A stretch of 64,000 nucleotides of DNA, from assembly GCA_019638625.1 (NCBI GenBank), contig JAHBTK010000003.1, positions 372,001-436,000 of the forward strand, written 5' to 3'. The notes beneath the pieces are model-generated. The model worked only from the letters and a program-made list of their open reading frames with translations. It was not told the DNA's origin and did no database searches. The first letter of the stretch is position 1. Each line of letters opens with the position of its first letter. Source of the DNA: Chitinophagaceae bacterium. GTDB taxonomy: Bacteria > Bacteroidota > Bacteroidia > Chitinophagales > Chitinophagaceae. Position numbers and translations under genes: made by a program. Positions 16,388 through 26,013 of this stretch are shown piece by piece.

Positions 16388-17023
16388 ATGGCTAAAGCAA
16401 AAAAACCCAAACATATTGCTATTGCCGGCAACATCGGCGCGGGTAAAACGTCTCTTACAGAACTATTGAGCAAACATTATAAGTGGTTGCCCCAGTTCGA
16501 AGATGTAGATCATAATCCATACCTCTACGACTTTTATGAAGACATGCCCAGGTGGAGCTTTAACCTGCAGATATACTTCCTGAACAACAGGCTGAACCAG
16601 TTGCTGGACATACAGAAAGGACAGGAAACGGTGATCCAGGACCGGACCATTTACGAAGACGCTCATATATTTGCCCCCAACCTGCACGAAATGGGACTGA
16701 TGAGTAAACGGGATTTTGAAAACTACTTCCGGTTTTTTGAAACATTAAAGAAGATGGTAAAACCGCCGGACCTGCTGATATACCTGCAGGCATCCGTGCC
16801 GACACTTGTAGGGCAGATACAAAAAAGGGGCAGGGAATACGAAGAGAATATACGCCTGGATTATTTGAAGAGACTGAACGAATTTTACAACAAGTGGATT
16901 GGCAGCTATAACGAAGGTCCGCTGCTGGTAGTGAATATTGACGAAAACAAATTTGTGGAAGATGAAGAACACCTGGGCGAAATTGTAAGAAAAATTGATG
17001 CCCAGTTGTACGGTCTATTCTGA
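16388..17023 (+). CDS. Deoxynucleoside kinase
   Basis: 211 residues. The P-loop IAIAGNIGAGKTSL opens the protein. The DNK-family DRT motif appears as VIQDRTIYEDAHIFA, preceded by a substrate-binding segment SFNLQIYFLNNRL, and a LID-like RGREYEENIRLDYLKRLNEFY region follows. These kinases phosphorylate deoxyadenosine, deoxyguanosine or deoxycytidine in the salvage pathway; exact specificity cannot be read here. It lies 78 bp behind trpS and converges with the metallophosphoesterase gene, leaving only 5 bp between the two stops. Confidence 0.92.
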   Translation: MAKAKKPKHIAIAGNIGAGKTSLTELLSKHYKWLPQFEDVDHNPYLYDFYEDMPRWSFNLQIYFLNNRLNQLLDIQKGQETVIQDRTIYEDAHIFAPNLHEMGLMSKRDFENYFRFFETLKKMVKPPDLLIYLQASVPTLVGQIQKRGREYEENIRLDYLKRLNEFYNKWIGSYNEGPLLVVNIDENKFVEDEEHLGEIVRKIDAQLYGLF

Positions 17024-17028
17024 TCCTT

Positions 17029-17520
17029 TTACCTTTTACCCAATTCAATCACTTCGCAGTTACTCATATTGCCTTCCCGTATTTCAAGGCGCACAATGGT
17101 GCGTACTTTATGCCAGCCTTCCTTGCCGGCTGCGCCGGGATTAATATGGAGGCACTGCAACTTCTCATCGAATATTACTTTAAGAATATGCGAATGCCCG
17201 CTGATGAACAGCCTGGCGCCGTGGATGGAGATTTCGTCTTTTACCCCCGGCGCATACCGGCCGGGATACCCACCGATATGCTGCATGAACACCGGCACCT
17301 TTTCGGCGGTAAAATGTAATTTTTCCGCATAAACACCCCTGATATCGTTTCCGTCAATATTTCCAAAAACACCTTTCAATGGCTTAAACCCACTCAGCTT
17401 CTCCGCAATGGCTTTGTTGCCAAAGTCGCCGGCATGCCATATTTCATCACAATTTTCAAAATGCCGGAATACGTTTTCATCCAGGTAGCCATGCGTATCA
17501 GAAATAATACCGATTTTCAT
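17029..17520 (-). CDS. YfcE-type metallophosphoesterase
   Basis: 163 residues. The calcineurin-like metal-binding motifs are all present: GIISDTHGY (DxH), IWHAGDFGN (GD), VFGNIDGND (GN.D) and FISGHSHI (GHxH). Small enzymes of this kind are cytoplasmic Mn-dependent phosphodiesterases (YfcE/MJ0936 group) whose physiological substrate is generally unknown. The gene lies downstream of dnaK on the same strand but beyond its terminator. Confidence 0.92.
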   Translation of the reverse strand: MKIGIISDTHGYLDENVFRHFENCDEIWHAGDFGNKAIAEKLSGFKPLKGVFGNIDGNDIRGVYAEKLHFTAEKVPVFMQHIGGYPGRYAPGVKDEISIHGARLFISGHSHILKVIFDEKLQCLHINPGAAGKEGWHKVRTIVRLEIREGNMSNCEVIELGKR

Positions 17521-17525
17521 ACAGC

Positions 17526-17559
17526 AAAAAAATAACCCCCTGGCTTATTACAGGGGGTT
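17526..17559 (-). terminator. Rho-independent terminator of dnaK
   Basis: AACCCCCTG (17534-17542) pairs perfectly with CAGGGGGTT (17551-17559). On the minus strand the stem is followed by a near-continuous run of T. It separates dnaK from the metallophosphoesterase gene. Confidence 0.88.
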
Positions 17560-17581
17560 GAAGGTATCAATTCTTTATTAC

Positions 17582-19480
17582 TTATTTTACTTCTTCAAAT
17601 TCCGCATCCGTTACATTGTCACTGGCGGCTCCCTCAGCAGTTTGCTGAGGCCCTTCGGCTCCGGCGGTGGCGCCTGCCTGCTGTGCTTTGTAAATTTCTT
17701 CAGAAGCGGCTGTCCAGGCAGTGTTCAGTTCTGCCATTGAGCTATCAATAGCTCCCACATCCTGCTGTTTATGCGCTTCTTTCAGTTTACCCAATGCGGT
17801 TTCAATACTACCTTTTTTATCTGCAGGGATTTTATCTCCAAACTCTTTGATTTGTTTCTCTGTCTGGAAGATCAGGCTATCCGCCTGGTTTACCTTATCC
17901 ACCTTTTCCCTGGCTACCTTATCTGACGCCTCATTAGCTTTGGCTTCCGCTTTCATTTTTTCTATCTCGTCTTTATTCAGTCCGCTACCTGCTTCGATTC
18001 TGATTTTTTGCTCTTTACCGGTTCCCTTATCCTTAGCCGTTACATTCAGGATACCGTTGGCATCTATATCAAAAATCACTTCGATCTGGGGAACGCCACG
18101 GGGAGCGGGAGGAATACCATCCAGGTTAAAGGTACCAAGGCTCTTGTTTTGTGAAGCCATCGGTCTTTCTCCCTGCAATACATGAATTTGCACACCGGGT
18201 TGATTATCCGCAGCCGTAGAGAATACTTCCGATTTTTTGGTCGGAATGGTGGTATTGGAGTCAATCAGCCTGGTCATCACGCCACCCATTGTTTCAATGC
18301 CCAGCGAAAGCGGGGTCACATCCAGCAACAGCACATCTTTTACCTCACCGGTTAATACCGCGCCCTGTATACCCGCGCCAATAGCCACTACTTCGTCGGG
18401 GTTCACTCCTTTGTTGGGCTTCTTTCCAAAGAACTTTTCTACGATCTCCTGTACTTTGGGAATACGGGTACTTCCGCCCACCAGTATCACTTCATCAATT
18501 TGCGAGGTGCTGATCCCGGCATCTTTTAATGCCTGCTCGCATGGCTTTAGGCATCTTTCAAACAAACTGTCAGAAAGCTGCTCAAACTTAGCGCGGGTCA
18601 GCTTTTTCACCAGGTGTTTAGGCACCCCGTCCACCGCAGTTATATAAGGAAGGTTGATTTCTGTTTCGCTGGAAGATGATAATTCCACCTTGGCTTTTTC
18701 AGCAGACTCTTTCAAGCGCTGCAGCGCCATAGGATCTTTCCTTAAGTCGATATTTTCATCTTTTTTAAACTCATCAGCCAGCCAGTCAATGATCACTTTG
18801 TCAAAATCATCACCGCCCAGGTGGGTATCTCCATTGGTTGATTTTACTTCGAACACGCCATCCCCCAGCTCGAGGATGGAGATATCGAACGTACCACCAC
18901 CCAGATCAAATACGGCTATCTTCTCGTCTTTGTGCTTTTTATCCAATCCATATGCCAGAGCTGCAGCAGTCGGTTCATTTACGATACGGCGAACTGTCAG
19001 CCCTGCAATTTCGCCAGCTTCTTTGGTAGCCTGACGCTGTGCATCGTTAAAATAAGCCGGAACGGTAATAACAGCCTCTGTTACTTCCTGCCCCAGGTAA
19101 TCTTCTGCTGTTTTTTTCATTTTTTGAAGGATCATCGCAGAAATCTCCTGTGGCGTATATAGCCGCCCGTCTATATCGATACGTACTGTATTATTGTCAC
19201 CTCTAACTACCTTATAGCTCATATGCTTTATTTCCTCCTCCACTTCATCAAACCTGCGCCCCATAAAGCGCTTTACAGAGGTGATGGTGTTAACAGGGTT
19301 AGTGATGGCCTGACGTTTGGCGGGGTCCCCCACCTTACGCTCACCATTTTTCAGAAAAGCAACTACGGAGGGAGTTGTCCGCCTGCCTTCGTCATTGGCT
19401 ATAACCACCGGCTCGTTGCCCTCCATTACGGCAACACAACTATTTGTTGTTCCCAGGTCAATTCCTATTATTTTTCCCAT
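17582..19480 (-). CDS. dnaK: Chaperone protein DnaK (Hsp70)
   Basis: 632 residues with all three Hsp70 signatures: [14 protein letters not shown] near the start, [14 protein letters not shown] near 195 and [16 protein letters not shown] near 335. The substrate-binding domain contains [18 protein letters not shown], and the C-terminus ends [11 protein letters not shown], close to the usual EEVD-like bacterial tail. It refolds proteins in an ATP cycle with DnaJ and GrpE, neither of which is in the window. A strong terminator follows. No CIRCE element is visible in the ~100 bp upstream. Confidence 0.98.
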   Translation of the reverse strand: MGKIIGIDLGTTNSCVAVMEGNEPVVIANDEGRRTTPSVVAFLKNGERKVGDPAKRQAITNPVNTITSVKRFMGRRFDEVEEEIKHMSYKVVRGDNNTVRIDIDGRLYTPQEISAMILQKMKKTAEDYLGQEVTEAVITVPAYFNDAQRQATKEAGEIAGLTVRRIVNEPTAAALAYGLDKKHKDEKIAVFDLGGGTFDISILELGDGVFEVKSTNGDTHLGGDDFDKVIIDWLADEFKKDENIDLRKDPMALQRLKESAEKAKVELSSSSETEINLPYITAVDGVPKHLVKKLTRAKFEQLSDSLFERCLKPCEQALKDAGISTSQIDEVILVGGSTRIPKVQEIVEKFFGKKPNKGVNPDEVVAIGAGIQGAVLTGEVKDVLLLDVTPLSLGIETMGGVMTRLIDSNTTIPTKKSEVFSTAADNQPGVQIHVLQGERPMASQNKSLGTFNLDGIPPAPRGVPQIEVIFDIDANGILNVTAKDKGTGKEQKIRIEAGSGLNKDEIEKMKAEAKANEASDKVAREKVDKVNQADSLIFQTEKQIKEFGDKIPADKKGSIETALGKLKEAHKQQDVGAIDSSMAELNTAWTAASEEIYKAQQAGATAGAEGPQQTAEGAASDNVTDAEFEEVK

Positions 19481-19636
19481 ATTACTTTATTTATTATCCT
19501 TTTATTTTAAGATTGTGAAAACTATTAGACAAGCATTATGCCACCTGCCTAAAAAGTGAAAAATTGGCAGTATCCGGGGGATGCACAAGCCTAAAAAGGC
19601 GGAAAATAGCAATATTTGCATCCTGTTTTATTATAA

Positions 19637-19644
19637 TATCTTTG
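19637..19644 (+). promoter_or_regulatory. -7 promoter box TATCTTTG that decides the DUF4403 start
   Basis: TATCTTTG matches TAnnTTTG. It lies downstream of the first in-frame ATG (19581) and 45 bp upstream of the lipoprotein start at 19689, supporting the latter. Confidence 0.55.
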
Positions 19645-19688
19645 TTTTTAAACTGTTGTATTTTTATGCAATAATTACAGGTTTTAGG

Positions 19689-21140
19689 ATGAATACAGCG
19701 TTTTACCGCCGGTTACCGGCTTTTCTTTTTGCCGCCCAGTTGATTTTCTTTTCCTGCGCTAAAAAAATAATCCCTGAAAAACCCGACCTGAACAAGACCC
19801 ATTTTGAATCGGACACCCTTCCCCTGAGTGAGATTGATATTCCGCTGAAGATAAATCTCAGGCCCTTTTATCAAATGGCTGAAAAAAATGTGAAAACTAT
19901 CTATGCTTCAGCGAGGTGGCCGCACGATTTTGTGGTTGATAATTGCGATACCCGGTATATGTATCGTTTTAAAAGAGGTCCATTTAATATCACCAGCAAC
20001 GGAAGTACCGTAAATTTCAATTTTACAGGCAGTTATATAATTGCCGGTTCCCAACGCATATGTACAGGCACGGGCAGCAACCGGGTTCCGGTCACTCCAT
20101 GGTCTCCCGCCTGCACCTGCGGGTTAAACGAAGGGGAGCGAAAGGTAGAAATCGGGTACAGGGCTTTTATAAGACTAAGAAACAACTATGATATAGCGGC
20201 TATCATGCAACGACTCGAACCCCGAGCCATCGACAGGTGTACGGTATGTTTCTGGGGAAAGGATATTACCGCTATCGTGATGGACCAGCTAAAGGAGGAA
20301 CTTGACGTAGCCGGAAAAGAGACACAGGACTCTCTCAACGGGTTGAACCTGCGACCGCAGTTCCAGCAACTCTGGAATATGCTGAATTCCAATATCTCCG
20401 TTTACGATGTGGGATTCCTGAAGGTAAACCCGGAAAAGATCAGGCTGAGTACGCTGTATATAGAAGATGATACCCTGAATATTTCAGTCGGGATTTCCGC
20501 CAGACCGATGGTCAGTTTCAGGAAAACAGATGAAATAAAAACACTGGTTCCGGACATCAGCGATTTTAAGCAACGAAGTGGCTTTGCCATATATACGGAC
20601 GCGGTGATGAACTACGACTCCCTGAGCCGGCTATTGAGCATCCAATTGTATAAGAAGAGGATTGATATGGAAAAAATGGATAAATATGTAGTGGTTGAAA
20701 GCTGCCAGGTATATGGGGTTGGTAACGAAAAACTGGTATTGAAGCTGCAATTTTCCGGGTCTGCAAGCGGGGAGCTTTACCTGACGGGCAAACCCGTCTA
20801 TGAAAAAGAGACAGAACGGCTGATAATAAAAAACCTGGATTTTGACCTTCATACAAAAAATATGCTGGCAAAAACTGCTAAATGGCTTTTCAACCGAAGG
20901 ATAATAAATGAATTGAACCGGTATGCGGTATTTAATATTTCGGACTATTCCCGGGAGCTACTGGCTACATTAAATGAACAGATGAATAAAACCTGGCAGA
21001 ATGGAATACAAAGCACCGGGAGGGTAAATAAATTACAAATTGTGAATATTTATCCTATGGAAACCAACCTGGTTTTACGTTTCCACACCCAAGGAGATCT
21101 CAGCGTGAAAATAGAGTCGTTTGAAGCATTTTCATTTTAA
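19689..21140 (+). CDS. DUF4403 family lipoprotein
   Basis: Start taken at MNTAFYRRLPAFLFAAQLIFFSC, which gives a lipoprotein signal with Cys at 23; an upstream ATG adds 36 residues and precedes the promoter box. The 483-residue product matches the DUF4403 pattern: SEIDIPLKINLRPFYQMAEK, a GSYIIAGSQRICTG strand pair, LNLRPQFQQLWNMLN, a repeated beta-rich lipid-binding-like layout and a C-terminal VKIESFEAFSF. The family is found on Bacteroidota cell envelopes; function unknown. It converges with the response-regulator gene and overlaps its 3' end by 4 bp. Confidence 0.8.
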   Translation: MNTAFYRRLPAFLFAAQLIFFSCAKKIIPEKPDLNKTHFESDTLPLSEIDIPLKINLRPFYQMAEKNVKTIYASARWPHDFVVDNCDTRYMYRFKRGPFNITSNGSTVNFNFTGSYIIAGSQRICTGTGSNRVPVTPWSPACTCGLNEGERKVEIGYRAFIRLRNNYDIAAIMQRLEPRAIDRCTVCFWGKDITAIVMDQLKEELDVAGKETQDSLNGLNLRPQFQQLWNMLNSNISVYDVGFLKVNPEKIRLSTLYIEDDTLNISVGISARPMVSFRKTDEIKTLVPDISDFKQRSGFAIYTDAVMNYDSLSRLLSIQLYKKRIDMEKMDKYVVVESCQVYGVGNEKLVLKLQFSGSASGELYLTGKPVYEKETERLIIKNLDFDLHTKNMLAKTAKWLFNRRIINELNRYAVFNISDYSRELLATLNEQMNKTWQNGIQSTGRVNKLQIVNIYPMETNLVLRFHTQGDLSVKIESFEAFSF

Positions 21141-21793
21141 ACGTCTACCAAACCGTTTTTAATAGCAAAAATGACCAGCCCTACCCGGGATTTTATTTTT
21201 AGCCTTTCAAAAAGCGCATTCCGGTGATCTTCCACCCTCCTTGTACTGACGAACATCTTGTCTGCAATTTCTTTGTAGGGAAGGTCGGTACAACACCATC
21301 TTAAAAACTCTTTTTCCTTGTCGGACAGGTTAAAGTCATCCGGCATGTCCATTGTTCTATTTAACCCGCCGATTATTTTGCCTGAAAGTGGTTCAGAAAT
21401 ATAGAAGTTCTTTTCCACTATTGATTCCAGGGCAAGTTTCAGCTCCTCCGGCTCGGCGGTTTTCATTATATATCCTTTAGCTCCCAGTTTCAGCATGCGG
21501 ATAATAGTGGCTTCGTCGCTAAACATGGAGAGCGCCAGTACCTTGATCTGGGGATAGTATTTGTAGAGCCACTCTGCCGTTTCGTACCCGTTCATACCGG
21601 GCATATTCACATCAAGTAATATGACGTCCGGCAGCATTTTTCGCTTTATCTTTTCTTTCAGCCCCTCACCGTTCTCCGCCTCAAAATACACATAGAAATT
21701 ATCAAATGAATCTATCAGCTTAGCCAGGGCATTCCTGAGCAATGTATGGTCATCCACAACCGCTACCCGTATCTTCGTTGCCTTATCCTTCAT
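21137..21793 (-). CDS. LuxR/NarL-type response regulator
   Basis: 218 residues. The receiver domain has acidic residues in VAVVDDHTLLR (D14, D15), the phospho-acceptor D61 in VILLDVNMPGMNGYE, and a switch Lys in GAKGYIMK. The C-terminus (~150-215) is a LuxR-type helix-turn-helix: LSDKEKEFLRWCCTDLPYKEIADKMFVS. It is the natural partner of the histidine kinase encoded 2 bp upstream in the same operon. Target genes are not evident. Confidence 0.93.
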   Translation of the reverse strand: MKDKATKIRVAVVDDHTLLRNALAKLIDSFDNFYVYFEAENGEGLKEKIKRKMLPDVILLDVNMPGMNGYETAEWLYKYYPQIKVLALSMFSDEATIIRMLKLGAKGYIMKTAEPEELKLALESIVEKNFYISEPLSGKIIGGLNRTMDMPDDFNLSDKEKEFLRWCCTDLPYKEIADKMFVSTRRVEDHRNALFERLKIKSRVGLVIFAIKNGLVDV

Positions 21794-21795
21794 AA

Positions 21796-22617
21796 TTAAT
21801 TCATTTTACCAAATCGGTTTTCGATAGGTAGTTCCATGGTTACATGAGTTCCTTTTTCGGGCGCGCTGTTGAACTGCAGGTTAGCGCCGATGAGTTTGGA
21901 CCTGTTGAGCATGCTTTTAAGCCCTACCCCGTTCAGCGGCGATTTTGAGCCCCGTTTGTCTTCAAGGCTAAACCCTATACCGTTATCACTGATAGACAAT
22001 TTAAACATGTGTTCCGAACTATAATCCAGCAAAACAACCAACTGGCTGGCTTTTGCATGTTTCAGAATATTGTTGATAAGCTCCTGAAAAATCCTGAAAA
22101 TAAAAACTTCTTTTTGTTCATTGAGCCTATACTCGGCCCCCAGTACATCAAACTTTACCTCCATCAGTCCCGTCTTCTTGAGTGTTTCCAGCTCAAATTT
22201 AATGGATTCGCGCAAACCTATTTGGGCAATACGGTCCGTATGAAGGCTTTTTGTAAGGTCTGCCAGATCATAAACCGCTTTATTTAAAACTTCCCGGATA
22301 TGCTGTAAAGGAGCGTAGGCCTCATGGTCTGATTTTATAGGTAAAATGGCCAGGGATAATTTAACCACAGATAATATCTGGCCAATATTATCATGTAGTT
22401 CCTGGGCAATGGACTTCAGCGTGATCTCCTGTATTTCCAATTGCGACTTTAATACTTCCTGGTCATATTCTTCTTTTAGCTGTATCAATTCCTGGGCCTG
22501 TTTGTGTTGCTTGCGCTGGTACAGAAACAATATGGAGACAATAAACCCAACGAGAACCAAAGCCAGTAAACCGCCAATAACTATTATAAAGAGAATTTCC
22601 TGATTCTGATCCTGCAT
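21796..22617 (-). CDS. Sensor histidine kinase (HisKA_3 type)
   Basis: 273 residues with one N-terminal membrane helix (residues 9-32), a short coiled coil, then the HisKA_3 box AQELHDNIGQILSVVKLSLA with the phospho-acceptor H75. The HATPase domain has the N box FQELINNILKHAKA, G1 box SISDNGIGFSLED and G2 box NGVGLKSMLNRSKLIG. There is almost no periplasmic sensor domain, so sensing may come from the multi-pass membrane protein encoded just upstream, whose gene overlaps this one by 34 bp. Confidence 0.92.
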   Translation of the reverse strand: MQDQNQEILFIIVIGGLLALVLVGFIVSILFLYQRKQHKQAQELIQLKEEYDQEVLKSQLEIQEITLKSIAQELHDNIGQILSVVKLSLAILPIKSDHEAYAPLQHIREVLNKAVYDLADLTKSLHTDRIAQIGLRESIKFELETLKKTGLMEVKFDVLGAEYRLNEQKEVFIFRIFQELINNILKHAKASQLVVLLDYSSEHMFKLSISDNGIGFSLEDKRGSKSPLNGVGLKSMLNRSKLIGANLQFNSAPEKGTHVTMELPIENRFGKMN

Positions 22618-23231
22618 AAAAACGCAATGATAAAGGATGAATATAGTAAAATATTAAGAACAGAAGAAAGGTAAGTTATATAAATGATAATTTTATTGGA
22701 TGGGCTGTAGAAATAGTTGAGGAGTGTAAATAACGGGAAGCTGCAACTGTAGAAAAACAGCAGCCCCGAAGCGATCCAAAATGAAGGTTCATGCAGCAAA
22801 TCAACTGACTTATCAGATTGAAACAGCTCGTAGAAGTAGTATATGGCAGACAAAACAACCAGCAGACAACCCAATGCCACCGTGATACTAACAAATTGCA
22901 TACCTTTTTGTACAAAAAGCTTATTAAGAATAACCAATACCGGGTAGAAGAAAATCGTATAGAAAAGAATCCTCCTGATTGACTTATTTACCACTATCTG
23001 GTGCATAACCCACAGGTAAAATGTAATCTGTACCGAGCCCAATACATTATAGAGATTCACATTGTAAACCCCTCTGTTGGCCAACAACACTCCAACTAAC
23101 TCCAATACGAAAACGAAAGCCAGATTTGCAGGAAGCAATCGCAGGTATAACGGCATGTTATTTTTAAAATAAACAACTATACCGGCAAGAAAGGCCAGAA
23201 GTATAACTATTATGTAAACATCAGTCAACAT
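22584..23231 (-). CDS. Multi-pass membrane protein, first gene of a two-component operon
   Basis: 215 residues with about seven hydrophobic segments (around 5-21, 32-50, 65-80, 87-103, 113-133, 150-168, 183-205). I do not recognise a named family. Its 3' end overlaps the histidine kinase start by 34 bp, and kinase and regulator genes follow without a gap, so the three are almost certainly one operon. By position it may be the membrane sensor for a kinase that lacks its own input domain; that is inference. Confidence 0.7.
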   Translation of the reverse strand: MLTDVYIIVILLAFLAGIVVYFKNNMPLYLRLLPANLAFVFVLELVGVLLANRGVYNVNLYNVLGSVQITFYLWVMHQIVVNKSIRRILFYTIFFYPVLVILNKLFVQKGMQFVSITVALGCLLVVLSAIYYFYELFQSDKSVDLLHEPSFWIASGLLFFYSCSFPLFTLLNYFYSPSNKIIIYITYLSSVLNILLYSSFIIAFLCRIRIRKFSL

Positions 23232-23348
23232 TACATATGTTGATTTAACTACAAGATATTATTTTATACTAACGGAAAAGACCGGGGAAACATATATTTC
23301 ACAAAAAAAACAGCTACTGATCAGTCAAATCTTATCAAGATAAGGCTT

Positions 23349-23503
23349 CGGGACCTGAGCTAAACAAAGCCCCGGCTTACACTGCGGTCCCGTTTTCCGC
23401 TTCCCGACTGGCTTTTCCGGGGTAAAGGAGAAGTAAAGTATCGGTAACTGTGAATTTTGCGGATTGGCAACCGGTAGAAAAAAAGCCGGGAAATTGTTCC
23501 CGG
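23349..23503. other. Structured non-coding stretch with terminator-like hairpins on both strands
   Basis: The gap 23232-23666 has no convincing gene. It holds, on the plus strand, CGGGACC (23349-23355) pairing with GGTCCCG (23386-23392), followed by TTTT and enclosing an inner AAGCC/GGCTT hairpin. On the minus strand, CCGGGAA/TTCCCGG (23486-23503) is followed by seven T residues (23484-23478). The minus-strand terminator has no gene upstream of it, so a small RNA is possible. Confidence 0.4.
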
Positions 23504-23570
23504 TTACGAAACCTGCCGGTATGTGCAGGATGGCATCCCTAACCGCAAACCGGTTTAAAATACGCTTCCT

Positions 23571-23578
23571 TAGTTTTG
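23571..23578 (+). promoter_or_regulatory. -7 promoter box TAGTTTTG
   Basis: TAGTTTTG matches TAnnTTTG and lies 88 bp upstream of the gene at 23667. Confidence 0.45.
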
Positions 23579-23666
23579 GGGGTGTTGGTTTTTTCTATTA
23601 TATTCATTACCCAACAGGCGATTGGAGGCCTGAATAAAAAGTATTTATCACCTCAAAAGCTAATCT

Positions 23667-24485
23667 ATGAACAAAGAAGAAAAACTGAAGGATGAAAATG
23701 ACTTCCTGAAAATGAAACTGATGCTGGAACACGGCGCCAGATTTTCTGAACAAAACCCCGACCAACCACTCTCTCCCACTGTTGAAAATGAATTTCTGAA
23801 CCATATCGTGGCTTTCCAGGAGCAGTCAAATAACCCAAAATATATCAGGGTATTTGACCGTATTGAATGTCCTGCGCATTTTAAGCCTGTAGCTGAAATT
23901 CCCGACGAAGAAATAGATAACGAATGGGAAAAGCTGCAGGATCATTTATACAAATACCATATAAGACTGGATGTATGCAGTCCCAACATAACGATAAGGG
24001 AACTGTACCGGTTTACGGTTGAGGAGCTGTTTGAATATGAAATGAACGATATGGATATTCCCGGAATGACAACGAACTTCATTTATGATGAATTTCACCC
24101 CGACCCGGTATATGACAATAGTCGTGCCGCTTCTTTTGATTGCATCCATGCGATACTTCAAAAGGAACCCCTGGAATGGTTTCATCATTTCCGGGAAAAA
24201 AACCTGAGGCTTAACAATCATTTTCCGCTTACCACCGAAGAACTTAAAACAATCACTTCACGCTTTAAAGACAGTTACGATGCCCTGGAAGTTGAAAATG
24301 CCGGATATACCGCCTGCGATATTGATAAAGATACCTGTGTGGTAACGGGCACCTATACCGTTATTGCCATGATGGGCCACGAGTCTGTTACCCTCGGCGG
24401 CAATTGGACTGTAAAACTGGAATTAGATAAGGAGTGGGGCTACTGGTATATTTATGAAATGCAGATAGAAGGAATTGATTTTTGA
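23667..24485 (+). CDS. Conserved hypothetical protein, possibly with an NTF2-like C-terminus
   Basis: 272 residues, soluble, no signal peptide, acidic. The N-terminus is a charged helix (MNKEEKLKDENDFLKMKLML). The C-terminal ~110 residues (from ESLQ-like PLEWFHHFREKN through GTYTVIAMMGHESVTLGGNWTVKLEL..WGYWYIYEMQIEGI) alternate strands in a way that resembles NTF2-like folds, but I see no diagnostic motif. I do not recognise the family and assign no function. It is monocistronic, with a 435-bp non-coding region upstream. Confidence 0.75.
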   Translation: MNKEEKLKDENDFLKMKLMLEHGARFSEQNPDQPLSPTVENEFLNHIVAFQEQSNNPKYIRVFDRIECPAHFKPVAEIPDEEIDNEWEKLQDHLYKYHIRLDVCSPNITIRELYRFTVEELFEYEMNDMDIPGMTTNFIYDEFHPDPVYDNSRAASFDCIHAILQKEPLEWFHHFREKNLRLNNHFPLTTEELKTITSRFKDSYDALEVENAGYTACDIDKDTCVVTGTYTVIAMMGHESVTLGGNWTVKLELDKEWGYWYIYEMQIEGIDF

Positions 24486-24925
24486 AATATGCAGGCGTTT
24501 ATTTATAAAACTGCAGGCGGGATGAAGTATTCAGCATATTCATATTTGACCGGTGCGGGGTCGTAAAACAAAAAAGAGAAACCTTCGCTTTTGCTTGAGG
24601 CTTCTTTGCCCTCCTGATTAGACAATTTCAGATCTGCCGGCTGAGAAAGGCAATGGTGGGGAAAACAGGTTATTTTATTGACAGGCCCGTTTAAGGCAGA
24701 TAAATGCTTATATCCGGGCAGATACAAATAGTTCGCGCCAGGATGATGACTTTGCCCGGTTTTGCAATATTCCTCTCAACCAAAGTTGTTTTTTTAGCAA
24801 TTTCACTGTTTATTGCGATTTATTCAGACTGCCCGGCACTGCCATGGATGGTTCGATCGTCCGTTCTTTTCCGTATGACATATGAAAAATCGATAAATAT
24901 ATTTTATTCTTCAATTATACAATGT
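24486..24925. other. Intergenic region without a recognised gene
   Basis: 440 bp. The plus-strand frame leading into the KAS III gene stays open from 24704 but encodes a hydrophobic, non-family stretch and is judged untranslated. A 74-codon minus-strand frame at 24503-24727 has no recognisable product. Nothing else stands out. Confidence 0.45.
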
Positions 24926-25993
24926 ATGTTTTATTCTGTTATTACAGGCAGTGGCTCCTATATTCCGACCCACCTTCAGACAAACGGGGATTTTTCTCAA
25001 CACCTGTTTTATACTAATGGCCAACCCTTTTCGTCCGCTTCGGCAGATATTGTCCGGAAATTTAAGCAAATTACCGGCATTGAAGAAAGGAGGTATGTGA
25101 CAGGAGAACTTACTGCTTCAGATATAGGAACCCTGGCGGCCAAAGCCGCACTTCAGGACAGTGGCGTAAGCCCGGAAGAAATTGATCAATTGATTGTAGC
25201 GCATAATTTTGGCAATGTGTTAGCGGGTACCATTCAATCGGTAGCTGTGCCTTCACTCGCCAGCCAGATCAAACATCAGTTAGGTATCCGTAATCCTGCC
25301 TGTGTTGCTTATGATCTGTTATTTGGTTGTCCGGGATGGCTGCAGGGCATTATACATGCCGATGCCTTCTTTAAAGCAGGGGTCGCCAAAAAAGCATTGA
25401 TAGTAGGAACAGAAACACTTTCCCGTGTCATTGACTCTTTTGACAGGGACAGCATGATTTTCAGTGATGGTGCCGGAGCTGTTGTTCTGGAGTATAAAGA
25501 TGTTCCGCCTGATGGCCCGGGTATTTTATCTGCCAGTGTTCAAACTCATGCGCTGGAAGAGGTGTCCTATATTGATATGGGCCCATCCCATCATCCTGAT
25601 GGTGACCCCGCTGTGCGTTATATGAAAATGAAGGGGCGAAAAGTATATGAATATGCTTTATCTCATGTGCCTGCCGCCATGAAGGAGTGCCTGGATAAAA
25701 GCGGCGTAGCCATTACGGATCTGAAAAAGATACTCATTCACCAGGCGAATGAAAAAATGGATGAGGCTATTATACAGCGTTTGTATCAGCTTTATGACTT
25801 ACCTGTACCCGAAAACATTATGCCGATGAGCATTCATTGGCTGGGTAACAGTTCGGTGGCGACCATTCCCACATTATATGACCTGGTTAAAAAAGGGCAG
25901 ATACCGCCCCATGCCTTGGCACCGGGAGACGTGATCCTGTTCGCCTCCGTGGGTGCCGGCATGAATATCAATGCTGTTTGCTACCGGTGTTAG
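24926..25993 (+). CDS. 3-oxoacyl-ACP synthase III-like enzyme (FabH/KAS III family)
   Basis: Start set at MFYSVITGSGSYIPTHLQTN, the usual KAS III beginning; the open frame upstream adds 74 unrelated residues. The catalytic triad is visible: Cys135 in YDLLFGCPGWLQG, His in KILIHQANEKM and Asn in HWLGNSSVATIPT. KAS III enzymes condense an acyl-CoA with malonyl-ACP to begin fatty-acid synthesis; this 355-residue member lacks fab neighbours, so it could instead serve secondary or lipid-specific metabolism. It stands alone, converging with the helicase gene. Confidence 0.88.
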   Translation: MFYSVITGSGSYIPTHLQTNGDFSQHLFYTNGQPFSSASADIVRKFKQITGIEERRYVTGELTASDIGTLAAKAALQDSGVSPEEIDQLIVAHNFGNVLAGTIQSVAVPSLASQIKHQLGIRNPACVAYDLLFGCPGWLQGIIHADAFFKAGVAKKALIVGTETLSRVIDSFDRDSMIFSDGAGAVVLEYKDVPPDGPGILSASVQTHALEEVSYIDMGPSHHPDGDPAVRYMKMKGRKVYEYALSHVPAAMKECLDKSGVAITDLKKILIHQANEKMDEAIIQRLYQLYDLPVPENIMPMSIHWLGNSSVATIPTLYDLVKKGQIPPHALAPGDVILFASVGAGMNINAVCYRC

Positions 25994-26013
25994 GCAAGCG
26001 CCGATGGCTGCTT

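Noticed and set aside
17582..19510. Plus-strand open frames opposite dnaK
   Set aside because: They are shadows of the conserved dnaK reading frame and have no family character.
19581..19688. Longer start for the DUF4403 protein
   Set aside because: The upstream ATG precedes the likely -7 box and adds residues that hide the lipoprotein signal.
24704..24925. N-terminal 74-residue extension of the KAS III-like protein
   Set aside because: The stretch has no family match and the conserved KAS III start lies at 24926; extension is likely chance open frame.
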